From Thamnaconus septentrionalis (lineage: Eukaryota; Chordata; Actinopteri; Tetraodontiformes; Monacanthidae): a stretch of DNA of 64,000 nt. Every line of letters begins with the position of its first letter. Positions within the stretch are counted from its first letter, which is position 1. The stretch lies in the NCBI GenBank assembly GCA_009823395.1, contig CM020513.1, forward strand, positions 9,603,501-9,667,500, read 5' to 3'. The notes below the pieces were generated by a model. It was not told the DNA's origin. It saw nothing but the letters and a program-made list of their open reading frames with translations, and ran no database searches. Below, piece by piece: positions 51,672-64,000 of the stretch. A program made the position numbers and the translations under genes.

Positions 51672-53920
51672 CACAACTCTTGCCCCTCGTCCGGTCAAAA
51701 GACACACACGAGCCTGCAAGCTTCCTCCTCTGCATTTTGTCACCTCCCATCCGGCGGGGCTCTTAGACTGGTGCCGCAGTGCTGCGCGGATACCAGAACT
51801 GTGACTTCTGGTAAGGTAAGGTGACGATGGAGAGGTGGACAGAAGAGGGAGAGAGAGAGGAATTGGGATCACAATCAGATCCGCGGGATCTTTCTGTCCC
51901 TCGTTTATCAGCTTCTCTTTCGCGTACTTCTGACAACTCCACTGCAGAAGCTGGGCCAAGAGTCAGCGACGTTCTTTCAAGCGTGTTTTTGGGAGGAAAG
52001 CCGAAGCGTTGACCAGGTCATAAGACAGAAGCAACCTCCTACTGTACCCTTTGCTTCCAGGCTAGAGGCTTCAATTAATCCCGTCACCTTCATTCATACA
52101 TAGTCTCCGATCTGAAAGGGCTGTGTAGCAGAAAAGAAAACAGCCAATTACAAGTACAGTGTTAAACCTGAGGTACAAATAAATTTGAGACCTATCTCAT
52201 TTCCATGTTTTTTGAAGGGGGTGGGGGGGGTATATATTGATGCCAATTGCGGTGTTCTTGAGGTAGCTTTGACTTTCACCTTGTGTACCAACATCAATGT
52301 GATCAGTTTGCTGCCGGAGAGCATAAAGATGCAGGATTTAATTCTAGGTCGTGATTTGGTTTACACGAGTAAAATTGCAAAATCACTCAAAGACGGTGAA
52401 CATTAATGACATAATTAATACTTGAATCTGTAAGAGTTCTGATTTATTTTTCAGCACGACTGACTTTTGCTGCTTTGTTGTGCTTTTTGTCTTTGCCCAG
52501 TTGTTGATCTGTCGTCAGTCATGTATGTAACAACCGGAACAATAAATGCACAGGGAGTGTTAATCTGTAGATAAAACCACATGTTTTTTTGTGTCTCCAA
52601 ATCAGTGCACGGGTGTAAGGAGCCAAATGACAGGGTTGTATCAAATTGAATCGTCACAGAAACCTTTTGAATTAATCTGGAAATTGATTGACTGGTGCTA
52701 TCATCTCTTTTATGCAGCTCCTCCGTGAGTTGGGCGCACACACTGACGTCTTAATTTTTGTTTTTTTAGTCGCGTGTGTTTATCAAGAGGCTCGAAATCC
52801 GACTTAATGTCTTATTGTACATGATAGTGAACGTCTGTGTATCAACCTGGCTGTGAGGCACAGCAGGGTTTCATTGACTGATCAGTAAATCGTTGAAAAA
52901 CATGAAATGTTCAAGTGGACTGTTTTTTTTTATTTTGTTTTCCCCCCCAAATGATAGGTAATTATGCCAAGATCACTTTTTACGGTGTTGACATTGAATC
53001 TGACTTGCCTGTCAAATATATTAAATCCAGCTGAAAAGTATCTACGGCAGAACGGGAAACTAAGGCCCTGGTACTGTTTGTATTTCTGTTTCGCATACTG
53101 TCGCATACTCTCAATGAAGCAGTCTTCTCATTTAAATTTTGATATATTTGACACAGTCGCGGTTCATACAGTTAAGCATCTGCGCCCACATTTGATCACA
53201 TCGACATTGTTATCCCTCTCTTAAAAGTGATGAGCGTCTGTCTGTTCTCTACTTGAAACACTTCTGCGGTTGAACATGAAATGAACGTCTAACAGTGTGA
53301 TTTAGGGAAAAATCTGCAATCGAAACAGACATTTCAACTGTTTATCAACTTTGCATTCAGTTATGATTGGTCACTATCACACCAAATCTTTGCATGATTG
53401 ATTGATTTTTGAAATGATGCAAAAACGTGCATTACAAATAGACTGATCATGTCTGTGTTTGCTGGCAACTTTCCAATGCACCTTAAACATGCAGGTGACA
53501 CTTTAGTTTGTCATGAGGTTCAGGACTAAATATTTAAGGCTTCTATTTGCCTCCAGAGTTCCCAAAGATGTGAGAAAACTGTTCCTTGTTTCCTGAGTTG
53601 GTATATTTGTAATAAATGTATGTAAATGTATTGTTTCCCTTCTTGTATCAGTTATTTGAAATCACGTCTTAATCAAGCGATTCAATAATTGCACCTTGAA
53701 AACTAAATGCGGCCTTATAATGTAATCTTTTGACATAGGAAGTCCAAGTCGCAGGTGTTGTCGCGCTGTTCACCGACCGGAACCAAAATGCTCCGGTGGC
53801 TTCCACCGGACAAAACATAAAGACGCACCGATGCGCCGTTTCCTTGGCAACAACTCTTTCCGCCACATTGACTACAGGAAATGTATTAATCTGCCGTCCA
53901 GCCGGAATATTTATTTCAAT
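51672..53920. other. 3' region of rspry1 and spacer to arl2bp
   Basis: Candidate AATAAA signals for rspry1 occur at 52178-52183 and further on. No coding exon is recognised. A CG-containing stretch at 53750-53920 just before arl2bp is its likely promoter. Confidence 0.4.
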
Positions 53921-53923
53921 ACG

Positions 53924-56568
53924 ATGGACATTCGGGAACGACGTAAGTAACTAAACGATGCTTTGTTTCTCGCGTCATTTGACGTGTGCTGAGCGAGGCG
54001 CAGAACCATGCAGGGACGTTAGGAAGCCATTTTGAACCACTTCATTTGTAGCAGATTATTAGTAGGCGTAACATCAAAGCGCTCGCAACGCTTCTGTTTG
54101 CCTTTAATTTGTGTGTATTCTCACTGGCTTTAGATATTCTCTTACACATTTAGAACGGCGGGAAACGTGCCAGCTACCTTATTAATTACTGTTACTAAAG
54201 CGTCAAGGTAAATAAACATTTTTTTTTCTCCCATTTGCCCGAAAGGCTAGAAGTTATTTTTCAACATTGGTTCAGGCGTTTTTTTCTATAGCGAAGAAAT
54301 ATTTGTTCCCCCTACTGTTTCCCGTTCTTTGCTTTGCTTTGATAGGTTCGGTTTCGATCTTCTATGACACATTCTGGATAATTGCAAACACGTGGAATGT
54401 CAATTCGGCAACGACAATATTGTTCTCTCAACATTCTAGCTAAAAGTGTTCCAAGGAAGGACCTTGATGCTTTCATTAATTCATACGCAAGGAATTAAAA
54501 GAATTTAGAAAATATCAACAAAGTGCTTCAGCAAGTTTAGTGGCTACTTTAAATGTCTATTAAAGCACTCATGGTATTTGTTCCTTATAAATGTTAGAAC
54601 ATATGTTTATGCATTTCAGTGTAACTTTGAGTGAATAAGAAATGAACATAAGTCAGTGTCACGGTAGACTCGTCTAATTTGTAGGGAGGAAACAAAATGT
54701 TTTTATACTCTGTATGCCAAATAATATTCTCAGTAAAAACTTCTAAACATTTAAAAAGTTGAGTTAGTTAAACGCACACTATTATTGCTGTCTTTCATTT
54801 TCTATGCTGTCGATATGCCATCAATTTTCCTCACAACATGACAGATTTTCCTGCGTTCTTTGATCCACAGTTGTGCAGCCTTGTGGGGAGAACGTCTTGG
54901 AAGTGATCGAGATGAACGAGGAAAACTTTGCAAGCACCTGGTTAGCTGAGTTGTCTCTTCTTTCTTTTTTTTTTGGGCGGGGGGGAGATAAACAAAAGTC
55001 CATTTGTGATGACAAGTTTCTCAGAATGGGCCCCAGTTCAGCTCTAGTTTAGATGTGTCATCCACATGCAGATGTTTCTTTTCCATATTTCATCCAGTTT
55101 GTTGGGCCATAGACTTAATAATGAACACATTTATTTTTTTTTGTCATTCAAAGAATCAGTTTTCTTTTGTGTTTCTCCCCTTAGTTCATCAGCTGCAGAC
55201 ACAGCTTTCGATTCAGTTATTGGCTTCATAGAAGACATCATCATGAGTATGCATTTTATTTTTCTCTCATTCTTGTCACTTTCTTTAATGAAACTTTAGC
55301 AAAGTTTCCTGTTTATAATGCTTATTTGTGTTTATCTATTTATCTTTTTTTTAGACGAGGATTTCCGACTGCTTCAGCAGAACTTCATGGACAAACACTA
55401 CCTGGAGTTTGAAGACTCGGAGGAAAACAAGCTCAGCTACACAACCATCTTCAATGACTATGTGAGTCACGGGGTGTCTTGGAATGAAACGGGTCGTCTC
55501 GTCACAGTACCCCTAGTCATTGTGGCGTCTGGCCTCGGGTCATCTGGAGGATCTTATTCCTTGTTGTGTAGATCAGCTTGCTGGAGAAACACCTGGAGCA
55601 GCAGCTGACCCTGAGGATCCCCGGCTTCAACATGAACAACTTCACAGAGCTGCTACTGTGAGACGCGCTGTCTTTACTATTGACAGGCTGAGGCAACCGG
55701 TCTCATGTTTGATGCACCTGTTGTACTTCAACTACAACTATTGGCCACTAGGTGGCACAACTGGACACTCATGAGCTCTGCAGGAGAGTTAAATTTTTCT
55801 CTCCAATTTACAGGAAGAACAAAGATGAGGTGCCAGGTGACATCTTTGACATGCTGTTGACATTCACTGACTTCATTGCATTCAAGGAGATGTTCCTGGA
55901 CTACAGACGTGTGAGTCTTCTGTGAACCGAAACACTGTTTAAAATGAATATAGTTTAGTTTTATTTTGTTTAGAAGAACATTGACATTCCATTTTTTTAT
56001 ATATATCTCTGTGTGGTGAAAACCTTCTCATTGTTATAAGTGGTTCACCAGACAGGGTTTATAGTGCACATTTGAGTTGAGAGACTGAGGTATATTTATA
56101 TTTTACAGCTGCTGTGCCACTCTGTGATCCCACTGGCTCTCCTTTTCACTTTGGCCCCGCAGCAGTGATGTAAAAAGGCACAAGCAGACCTGTTGAATAT
56201 TGATAACCTTTAGTGTTTATTCACAGGGAAACATTTACAGCTAACAGAAAGGTTGTTTGAGCACAACATTGACTGTCCGGCCTGTGTCACACGTCAGGTA
56301 CATTTAGATTAGGAGTGCGTTGAAAACAATGAAAAAAAATCCTAGCGGTCCAATTTGAGTCTCGCTCGACTTTGCTGCCGTTCCGGAAATGAAAAGAACA
56401 ATGTTTTCCTAGGTACGGTTGCCTGTTAATGATTCATTTTCATAACCAGCTGTTTGCATCTCTGTGCAGGAGAAGGAAGGTCGGGGTCTGGACCTGAGTC
56501 AAGGACTAGTGGTCACATTGTTGGTCCCCTCGGCCCGTGAACAGACCGGCTCCAATGAATCGCAGTGA
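53924..56568 (+). CDS. arl2bp: ARL2-binding protein (BART)
   Basis: Effector that binds GTP-loaded ARL2 and ARL3. It works at centrosomes, cilia basal bodies and mitochondria, and aids nuclear retention of STAT3. Seven exons (53924-53942, 54871-54940, 55185-55246, 55355-55461, 55572-55657, 55814-55910, 56470-56568) give 179 residues. The BART-like helical domain is clear: AFDSVIGFIEDIIM, NFMDKHYLEFEDSEENKLSY, IFNDY, IPGFNMNNFTELL and IFDMLLTFTDFIAFKEMFLD are close to human. The first exon codes only MDIRER plus one base, and the N-terminal 30 residues resemble fish rather than human versions, so the start is slightly less certain than the rest. The C-terminal tail after GLVV is poorly conserved, as usual. 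An AATAAA at 57422-57427 may end the transcript. Confidence 0.95.
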
Positions 56569-57421
56569 CGCTTCATCAGCACACTGCGTCCGTCACTTGA
56601 GTTGCCTCCTCCGTCACTGTTTGGTTCAGTCTGCCGACGGGCCTTTACGAAGCCTGTTATCAGTGTTTGGAGTTCAGTTTGTTCCGTGATGGCGGGCTGC
56701 CCATAAACGTCCCCTCACAGCTTTCCTGAGCTCAATGCTCCAGGTTGGATGTGTGCTTAAGTGAAAAATTGATATTGGGGGAAAAAAAAAAATCTTTACT
56801 CCCCAGTTGCAACACTGACCATCGTGGATGACTTAAAAGGTTAAAATGGCTCATCTGACATAATCGTGCTGAAGGATCCTGGTTTATGCTGCCTTTATGT
56901 GTTTACAGGAGGGGAGGATCTCTCCCCGCCATCATCATTCAGAGGCTCCACAGAGCAGGAGGGCGGCAGTACAATGTGACGTGTTATTCAGTTCCAACTC
57001 CAGTTATTATATAATATCCAAAATCCAAGCCTGTGACCTCGTCCAGTCGTTGCAAATTCACACAGTGAAGGTTAATCATCGTCGTCTGGCCCTCGCCACT
57101 GCCCCCCTGGTTCATAAGCAGGTGCAATCAAAAGATGCTGATTCCTCAAATTGAATGAGTCTCTTTCCAGTTTGAATACAGGAAAACTTAACAAACATGT
57201 TGGAAACATGTTTTCAATTTTCGTCATCGTGTAAATTCAGCTGAAATTAGTTTTGTGCCTGTGAAGGTGATTTTTTTGTGTAAGTAGAAATATATCCACG
57301 GTACAGTTTTCAGTAAAGAGGAAAGTATTTTTTACTTATCTTGACACAAGTGCTGTAAATGTGAAACTATATTTATGTCGCTGGTTAAAAAAAAAAATGT
57401 TGATTTGTTGGAAAACAAACT

Positions 57422-57427
57422 AATAAA
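57422..57427 (+). terminator. arl2bp: Candidate poly(A) signal of arl2bp
   Basis: AATAAA about 850 bases after the stop, with T/G-rich sequence following (CTTTTTTTTGTCG). Confidence 0.4.
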
Positions 57428-57498
57428 AGCCTTAAAACACTTTTTTTTGTCGACTTTTCGGTACAGTCTCTTATGCTACTTGTTTCACAGAGACCCAC

Positions 57499-57543
57499 GT
57501 TCCACTGGAGCTGGGCGCTGTGTCCTCAAGTCTCCAGTGGAAC
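57499..57543. repeat. Stem-loop with 12-bp perfect arms
   Basis: GTTCCACTGGAG (57499-57510) and its exact inverse CTCCAGTGGAAC (57532-57543) are separated by 21 bases, just past the probable 3' end of arl2bp. Confidence 0.7.
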
Positions 57544-58341
57544 AACATTCAATGCAATAAATCGATCGTTCATTTCCCGAAAGTGTTCGACACGGGGGAT
57601 GTTGGAGAAACACGTTTCAATTTTGGGGTCAGTTTCACGACTTTGCATGTGTGAAAGGCGCCAAATCCTCAACGTGAGACAGTTATCAGAGTGTCGCAGG
57701 TGAGTTAAAGAACAGGTCAGTCGACATTATGACGTAGATGACGGTGTGAAACCGATTTCATCGCAGCAGCAGCAGCAGTCATCTTGATGAATTCAACTAT
57801 CGGCACCCCAAGTAAACAGGTATGTGTTAAGTTTCATAATTAGGCTCGAGACATTCAAGTTTGTGTCTTGCTACTATATTGAGATTGAAGTAGAAAATAA
57901 CATTGAATTTGAGCGACTAAGTTTAATCCTCGCTTCAGAGCTAGTTGAAGTAATGTTTATATTCGATGGATGTTTTGCAGCTCAGTTTGATTTTGTCATG
58001 TGTAATACTGCATGTGCAGTAAAGTGTTATTAAATAAGGGAAAAGCATTTGTTCATCAGCCAGTTCTGATGGGTAATTAGCGCTTAATTTCAAATTAAAG
58101 TCTGTGCAGATCATTAGAGGGGAGTGGTGCGTTCACCGTTTGAATTTGGTTTTATCCACTTAGTAATACTGAGGTGACGCTTACGACTTTGGGCCTGTTG
58201 GCCACAGTAAATTCGGTGATGCGCTGACAGTCAGGAATCAACTCCTGGCTATCCACATTAGTACAGTATCTTGGAAAAAAACTAAACAAAACACGAGGAG
58301 TCAATGTTGTCTTTCCTGGCGAATCCACAAGTTCTTGTCCT

Positions 58342-59592
58342 CTAGGTGGGCACCGTGGACGTGGCGGCATTCCCGCCGTCTTCCCTCCACTCCAGGTAGG
58401 AGAAGAAAGTGCTGGCCGCGTATAGCAGGGTGGTCAAGGCCCCGAAGAACTGGGCAGACGACACGGAGAGACACAGACAGAAACATTTAACATGTCCGAG
58501 GCAACGTTCCCTTTAACTGCTTTTCAACATCAATCCCTGTCACCCTACATAGATTATTTCTAACGCACATCCTAACCTGATGCTGAAAGATAACCAGCGT
58601 GTGTGAGTCGTGACGTGTCCCCGGCGCTCTGCTAATTGTAAACCACTCTGCTGTGGACTTCAGCCGATAAAGAGACTGATATCTGCTCTTTCCGACTCCT
58701 ACATCTCCATTTGCTTCCTTCACGTACCTCCCTCTCTTTCTTCCCTACAGCCCCACCCCTTTAACGATTTTATTACACACGGTGTCAGGCCCAAGCTGTT
58801 GAACAGAAGAATGTGCACCCATCGACGCTCTTGGTCACATGGCCCTCATTTAATGAGCAGTTAAAGAGGGATAGATCCCTTCCCCTGAGGCTAACTATGC
58901 CAGCCTCATATCTCCTGCAAAGTGTGCTAAGTTACTATTTAACAATCTGCAGTTGCGTCTTCTTCCTGGGCCCCTAGCACAGATTTCCTTCCAAAGGAAA
59001 GGCCAGTGGATGGCGATTGCGTACTGACTCCACTGAAATTTGAAACAATGACGAATGAAATAGCTCTCCTATGAAGGTTTCACGTTGAAGCCGTGGAAGA
59101 CCGCAGGGAACGATCGTGCTGCGAGGCAAACGTTATTCTCATGTGTGAGTGATGATCAGTAGTGTCTTACAGAGGCCGCTGCCAGGTTGTTGTAGTACCA
59201 GTGGAAGACGAAAAAGGGATTCACAGATGCAGCATTCGTGACAAAGGCGGTGAAGTAGAGGACGGTGGCAACGCCGTGATACACCATCACCTGGAGGAGT
59301 GGAACAGTTAGCTTCCAGTGTTCCCTGTCTTTCCCTTTTTTCTTTGACCTTTTGGAAGAAAGGTAAAAGACATGCTCCCCCCCCCTAACGTAGCATTCGT
59401 TACTGCACCCAAGTAGATTTTTCAGGTATTTCTACTTTACTTTAGTATTCATTTTCTGATGACTTTTTACAATTACACCCTATATTTGTGCACAAATATC
59501 TTTGTCTGTACTTTCTACTCCTTACATAACAATCTTGTTACTTTTGCGTTTAAAAGTGTATTCAAGATACAAATTCTGTGAATAGAATTCCC

Positions 59593-59630
<38 letters not shown>

Positions 59631-62166
59631 GTTGTTGCTTTAAATATAAAACCGGATCATATTTTAGAGTGAGATTATTGTCGAGCTTATCAATGAATGT
59701 ATTGCTTGTGCTTTTTTTTTTTTATTTAATACTTTTGAATCAGTACTTTTACTTTTACCAAAGTATTTCTTTTTACCACAAGGATGCATACTTTTTATGA
59801 AGCACAGAATGTGAATACTTTCAGCCCCTCTGCTCTTTGTGTGAGTGTGCCTGCAGTGTGTTTGCCTACCACCATAGACCAGGGGACGGCCGGGATCTTC
59901 TGAAGGACGCCGAACAGGATGAGGAAGAAGAGGATGGTGGTGAGGAGCCACAGCGTGATGGCCACAAACAGGACCCAGCCGTACGCCGGGAGCAATGTGT
60001 GCGGCCCGCTGGCTATCAGCGCCCAGTGGAGCATCCCCACAAACTAGACACAGGAGACAAGATGTGGCCAGAAAGCTGTGTGATTGTCACCGCATGGGTA
60101 AGTGAGCAGTCATCAAAGCTTGCGAGGTGAGATTTGAGAAATGCTTCATCCGTCTGCTTTACAGTGTTAATCTCGTGAACTCTGAAAATGAGACAGTGTC
60201 CAGAAGTTGTGTGATTTTTTTTTTTTTTTTAAAACTGTGCTGCTGCTCCTGTCCCATAGGGAGGGATGGTTTATTAGGTATGCAGGGCTCAGGTTTCCCT
60301 CCCACACACCTGACGCACTTGTACAAACAAACAGTCTGAGGTTGACCTTTACATAGCACCCGTCTTTGACAAGCCAGGGTGCAAATTTTATAACCCACAA
60401 TGGTGGTTCGATCCTCGGCTGGGGTTAGGTTCAGTTAATTCTCAACTTCCTCCTCAGTGGTTACAGAGATACAATTATGAGCGCAGGAAACTGAAATAAT
60501 GGAAAGAACAATGGCAAAATCCAAAGAAGCGTTTAAAAAAAAAAAAGGAGTCAAAGAAGTTGTTTTTGTTTTGTTGACAGTTTAATATATATCCAGATGT
60601 ATCATATTCTACACCCTGCAAACTCAACACCACGCCATCCCATTAAAGAACTGCTGTCACATGGTCACAGACAGCATGGGAGCTGTCACTGCCTGACGCC
60701 TCCACACTCGCGGGAGAAATAATGGACACTTATCTGAAACAACTTGCCCTTTATGGTCGGTGTTGTGAGCTCCGTCAGCGTTTTCACCTCAGTTTTAATG
60801 GGATTCAATATGTAATCGGCCTGGATGAGCTGCTTTAATTGTTCCACTACAACAAGTGACACATTGCACAGTCTCAGAGTCTAATTTAGTTCCATCACCC
60901 TTATCAACTATTTTTTTGTTGACCTAGCTCATAGTAATAAAGCGAAGGCAAGTCAAAGTTTAAGGGCTTCAATAAATGACTAATGTTTTTTACTAATGTA
61001 ATTGTATTATTATTTTCAAATCTGTGACATTGGTGGTTTTTACAGTCACAGAAGCTTTCCACCCACTGCTCGACGATGGTGAGGCAACGTTCACAACGTG
61101 ACCTTTGGACGTCGTGGCTTTGCCCATTTAAACCCTGTTCACTGTCACCAGCAGATAAGTCGGGCCGTATAAGCTGAGAAAACAGTCATGTGACTCCAGT
61201 TGTTTGCTTGTTGGCCCGGATGGTTTGTCATTTATGTTGGTGCTCTCCTAGCGCTCCCTGTTTATTCACGCAGGAGCGGCTCATCAAACGTCAGCTGGCA
61301 TTAAACTTGTTCGCCTTTCAAGTTGACGTCTTCAAAGGCGAACAAATCGAGTTTAGCGTGTCGGGAGAGATTCGTTAGCGGTTGCGTCAGGGTAACTTGG
61401 ATTACTGCTCGGGAGCAGTTAAAGAGCTCTACTACTACACCACCATTCAAAGCCATAGAAAATGAGTGATGTTTAACGACCAGAGTTGTTTCAAAAGCCG
61501 GTCAAAGATCCCCGCAGCATGACAGGCATACAGCCGGTCACCTGACCTCTGTGACGCTAGGGCTGCACACACACAAATTCCTCCTATTTTCCCTCCTCAG
61601 TTTGACGAGGCCATTGTGCGTCCCTGTTCTGCAACACAGAACAGCTTCACTGTTGCGCCAAATGATCTGTCAGTTCTATTAGTTCACAATATATTGTGAT
61701 ATAAACTGCGGCTGATGATGATACAAAATACATAAAATGATCAGTCTGTTGTGCTAATTTGTTTAGGTGTTGGCATTATAGCTTGATGAAGCACAGTACA
61801 GAGCACATCATTAATTACTAACAAGAAACATTTGCTGCAGCAGCTGACCTCATTTAGCCTGGCACTGCCAAAATCAGGTGACAATATAAAGTTGAAAAAC
61901 GCTTAAAGCAAATTCACCTATGCAGTGGAACAAAATGGTCATGTGTAGCATTTCCTGAAAAGCTGACTGAAGACAGAGCCACCTTTGGGCACGTCACCTA
62001 CCACTTCCACCATCATGAGGATGGCCGGGATGCTCTTGAGGAAGAACATGTCCACCACGCTGCTGGCGCTGGTGGCCAGACCCCGGAGGCTGTTGCCCCC
62101 CTGCGTCTGGTTCTGGTAGGCCGGCGAGCTGGTCTCGGTGCTGACGTTGGACGGGAAGTCTGCCAT
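58342..62166 (-). CDS. pllp: Plasmolipin
   Basis: Four-pass membrane proteolipid of the MARVEL family, found in myelin and apical membranes, where it supports endosomal sorting. Four exons (62002-62166, 59870-60043, 59171-59290, 58342-58449), all phase 0, give 188 residues against about 182 in human. The start MADFPSNVSTETSSPAYQNQ matches human MAEFPSKVSTRTSSPA. Membrane segments lie at about 40-66 (MFFLKSIPAILMMVEVFVGM), 77-100 (AYGWVLFVAITLWLLTTILF), 114-130 (MVYHGVATVLYFTAF) and 153-171 (FFGALTTLLYAASTFFSYLE), ending with GGNAATSTVPT. Arl2bp next door matches the human ARL2BP-PLLP order. An upstream in-frame ATG nine codons earlier is less likely because the human start is conserved. Confidence 0.95.
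59595..59632 (+). repeat. (TTA)n microsatellite in pllp intron 2
   Basis: About twelve consecutive TTA/ATT units. Confidence 0.9.
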
Positions 62167-62561
62167 TGTCTCGTCCCACTTGGCAGAGGGCAAATTCCAG
62201 CGGGAACAGAAATCCCCTCAAGGCGAGAATTCACTCTTCGAATCAGCTCCTGTGACGGTGGCTCCTCTGCTTGCAAAGTTCCAGCTCCGGGGAAAACACC
62301 TGTTTACAGTCAAGAGAGTCTGAAGGAAGCTCCGGGGTTCAGTCCTCAGGCTCAGATACCAGCCTGCACTGACAGGTGTCTAATGGTGGCGCTCTCAGTC
62401 TCTCTCTCTCCCTCTCTTTCACTCAAAGTATTTCATCATCCTCCCTCACCATCCCTCTCTCTATACCTGCCACCTCCCATATGGCAGCCGGAGGCCACTC
62501 ACCTGAGTGACTCATTAACACGCTGCAAAACTGAGTGAGCGAGGGAGATCAACAGAGACGA

Positions 62562-62583
62562 GAGGAGAGAGAGAGAGAGAGAG
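62562..62583 (+). repeat. (GA)n microsatellite upstream of pllp
   Basis: A GA run about 400 bases upstream of the pllp start, in a region that also has a CT run at 62400-62418 on the same strand. Confidence 0.85.
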
Positions 62584-62589
62584 GAAAAA

Positions 62590-64000
62590 AGTGCCCAGTG
62601 GCGCTCCCTTGTTGTGGTGGAGGATATTGTTCTTTCAAGTTGAACCACTGGGACTATAGCGCTGTGTTGCTTCAGGTTCTTATTAGGTTTTGAATGAATG
62701 GATGAAAATCTTTATTTTCAACTTGAAAATAAAACAAAATACCGCATATAATGAAAGTCAGTATATAAAACAAAAAACAACAATAATAATAAATAAAAAA
62801 CGCAATGGGCCGATTTCATCCTCTTGAACATTTTCATGCATCTTGATGTAGCACCTACACCGCGTGACGCATATCCCCGCATGTGACTCATAATACATTC
62901 ATGATAAAAACATCCTAAGAAACACCACAAACACTACAAATATTAGCTGGCACATACAATTAGCACACAACTATGTACTCACTTTATTATTACCCACCAG
63001 CCTATGAGAGCTGACTCACCTTGCCTATCGATCTAACAGTACCAGATTCTTATCTGCAGGGTGTCCAAAAGAATTTCACATACATTACGTTACATTTTCC
63101 CCCCTTTCTCCTCCGTGCTTCCTTGTTAAAGAAAGGATCAGTGCATCTTGACTTTGTGGAAATCCTGGTCACTTTCAAGTTTAATTTTTCACAAAAGTTG
63201 GACGAAATGTTTGATCCACTTTTGAGGAAAAAACACAGGGCAAGCGTCTTTATCCGTGACTGAAAGTAGCAAGCTTTCACCTGCTGCAGAAGAGCAAGAG
63301 CCTTACGTTAATGAGACGAAAAGAGACAAAAATGTTAGAAAAAACATAATCAAACACTAAAATACTGATACATAGTCTACTTTATTGATTCAGAGGATCC
63401 ATTACAGTAAAGCCATAAACATCACAGAGTCCCAAACAAAGAAAAGGAATGTTTCTGGGAGTCACCTGTTGTCTTGGACCTGCCGTGTCTCTAAAAAAAA
63501 CAACACATGAGCGCACAAAGAGAATAACGTCCCTCGTGAACAGACCTCCGCTCAGTCTTCTGTAATACACGTTTAACATCAGCTCAGTACCAGTGACTTT
63601 AGTATTTCAAACCAACCGACACGATGGTAAATTCAAAGCGGGTGCACCTAAATGTCCTCGGCATGAATGCACATGGAGAGCCCTCAGAGTGAGTTTCCTT
63701 CATTTTCACACACCGGCCGTAAAGCACTGAGTCATGGAAGAAGCTCCTCCCTTTTCAAAACTGCTTCCGAGAGAGAAGCTCCCTAATATGTATCTTCACA
63801 ATTCCCTGATTTGCCTGAGAGCACAGTAGCATCATTAATGACATTACTATTATTGTCTGTACTAAAATAAATATAGAGCTTCTTAGTGACGACGCAGAAA
63901 ATGCAGGGAACTGACACTGCGCTTTTCAATCCATTCTCCACCACTCAGGCACAAAGCAGGTGGTCTGGAGCACAACTTGACTGTCGATCATCTTCTCTTC
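62590..64000. other. Right edge, no coding sequence recognised
   Basis: The stretch contains several short open frames without domains or splice context. On the minus strand an AATAAA (63381-63386) begins a less AT-rich stretch, which could be the 3' UTR of a minus-strand gene starting beyond the window. Confidence 0.35.

Noticed and set aside
60380..60430. tRNA-like B box GGTTCGATCC
   Set aside because: No matching A box or cloverleaf stems could be built around it; at most an old SINE scrap.

Overview
The window is vertebrate nuclear DNA, almost certainly from a ray-finned (teleost) fish. Coding exons are short with GT-AG introns. The recognisable proteins are close to human ones: nup93 820 residues against about 819 in human, anapc13 74 against 74, rspry1 592 against about 576, arl2bp 179, pllp 188. 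The metallothioneins are of the fish type, and the non-coding DNA is full of microsatellites, small inverted-repeat transposons and a fish-type SINE. There is no operon, CRISPR array or other prokaryotic structure.

Layout, left to right. (1) 380-484, minus: first coding exon of an unidentified secreted protein that runs off the left edge. (2) 1493-3864, minus: nine-exon gene for an EGF + ZP-domain membrane protein resembling ZPLD1. (3) 3865-7100: gene-poor, with a GAA microsatellite. (4) 7315-27891, minus: nup93, all 21 coding exons found, plus a probable non-coding first exon near 28696; its introns hold most of the transposable elements. (5) 29857-30534, minus: intact, intronless steep1. 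(6) 31333-31883, minus: three-exon metallothionein (61 residues). (7) 34168-35826, plus: sc5d. (8) 38562-39149, plus: second three-exon metallothionein (60 residues). (9) 40328-40679, minus: anapc13, facing away from (10) 41726-42061, plus: pierce2. (11) 43998-51671, plus: rspry1. (12) 53924-56568, plus: arl2bp. (13) 58342-62166, minus: pllp. (14) 62167-64000: no coding sequence recognised, possibly the 3' end of another minus-strand gene.

The genes do not form one pathway. Metallothionein-nup93 and rspry1-arl2bp-pllp match the order of human chromosome 16q13. steep1, sc5d, anapc13 and pierce2 lie on other chromosomes in human, so the segment is a mosaic of conserved and rearranged synteny. 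Splice sites were read by hand and every exon chain was checked for phase, so exon boundaries should be good to a few bases. Untranslated ends and promoters are inferred.

I found no convincing novel multi-gene system. The most interesting items are an intact intronless steep1; a metallothionein with an extra glutamate in a normally fixed loop; an EGF-ZP gene with a GC-AG intron and a stop codon lying inside its poly(A) signal; a hAT-like foldback transposon family in four copies, three with 8-bp target duplications; and a perfect 20-bp-arm palindrome.
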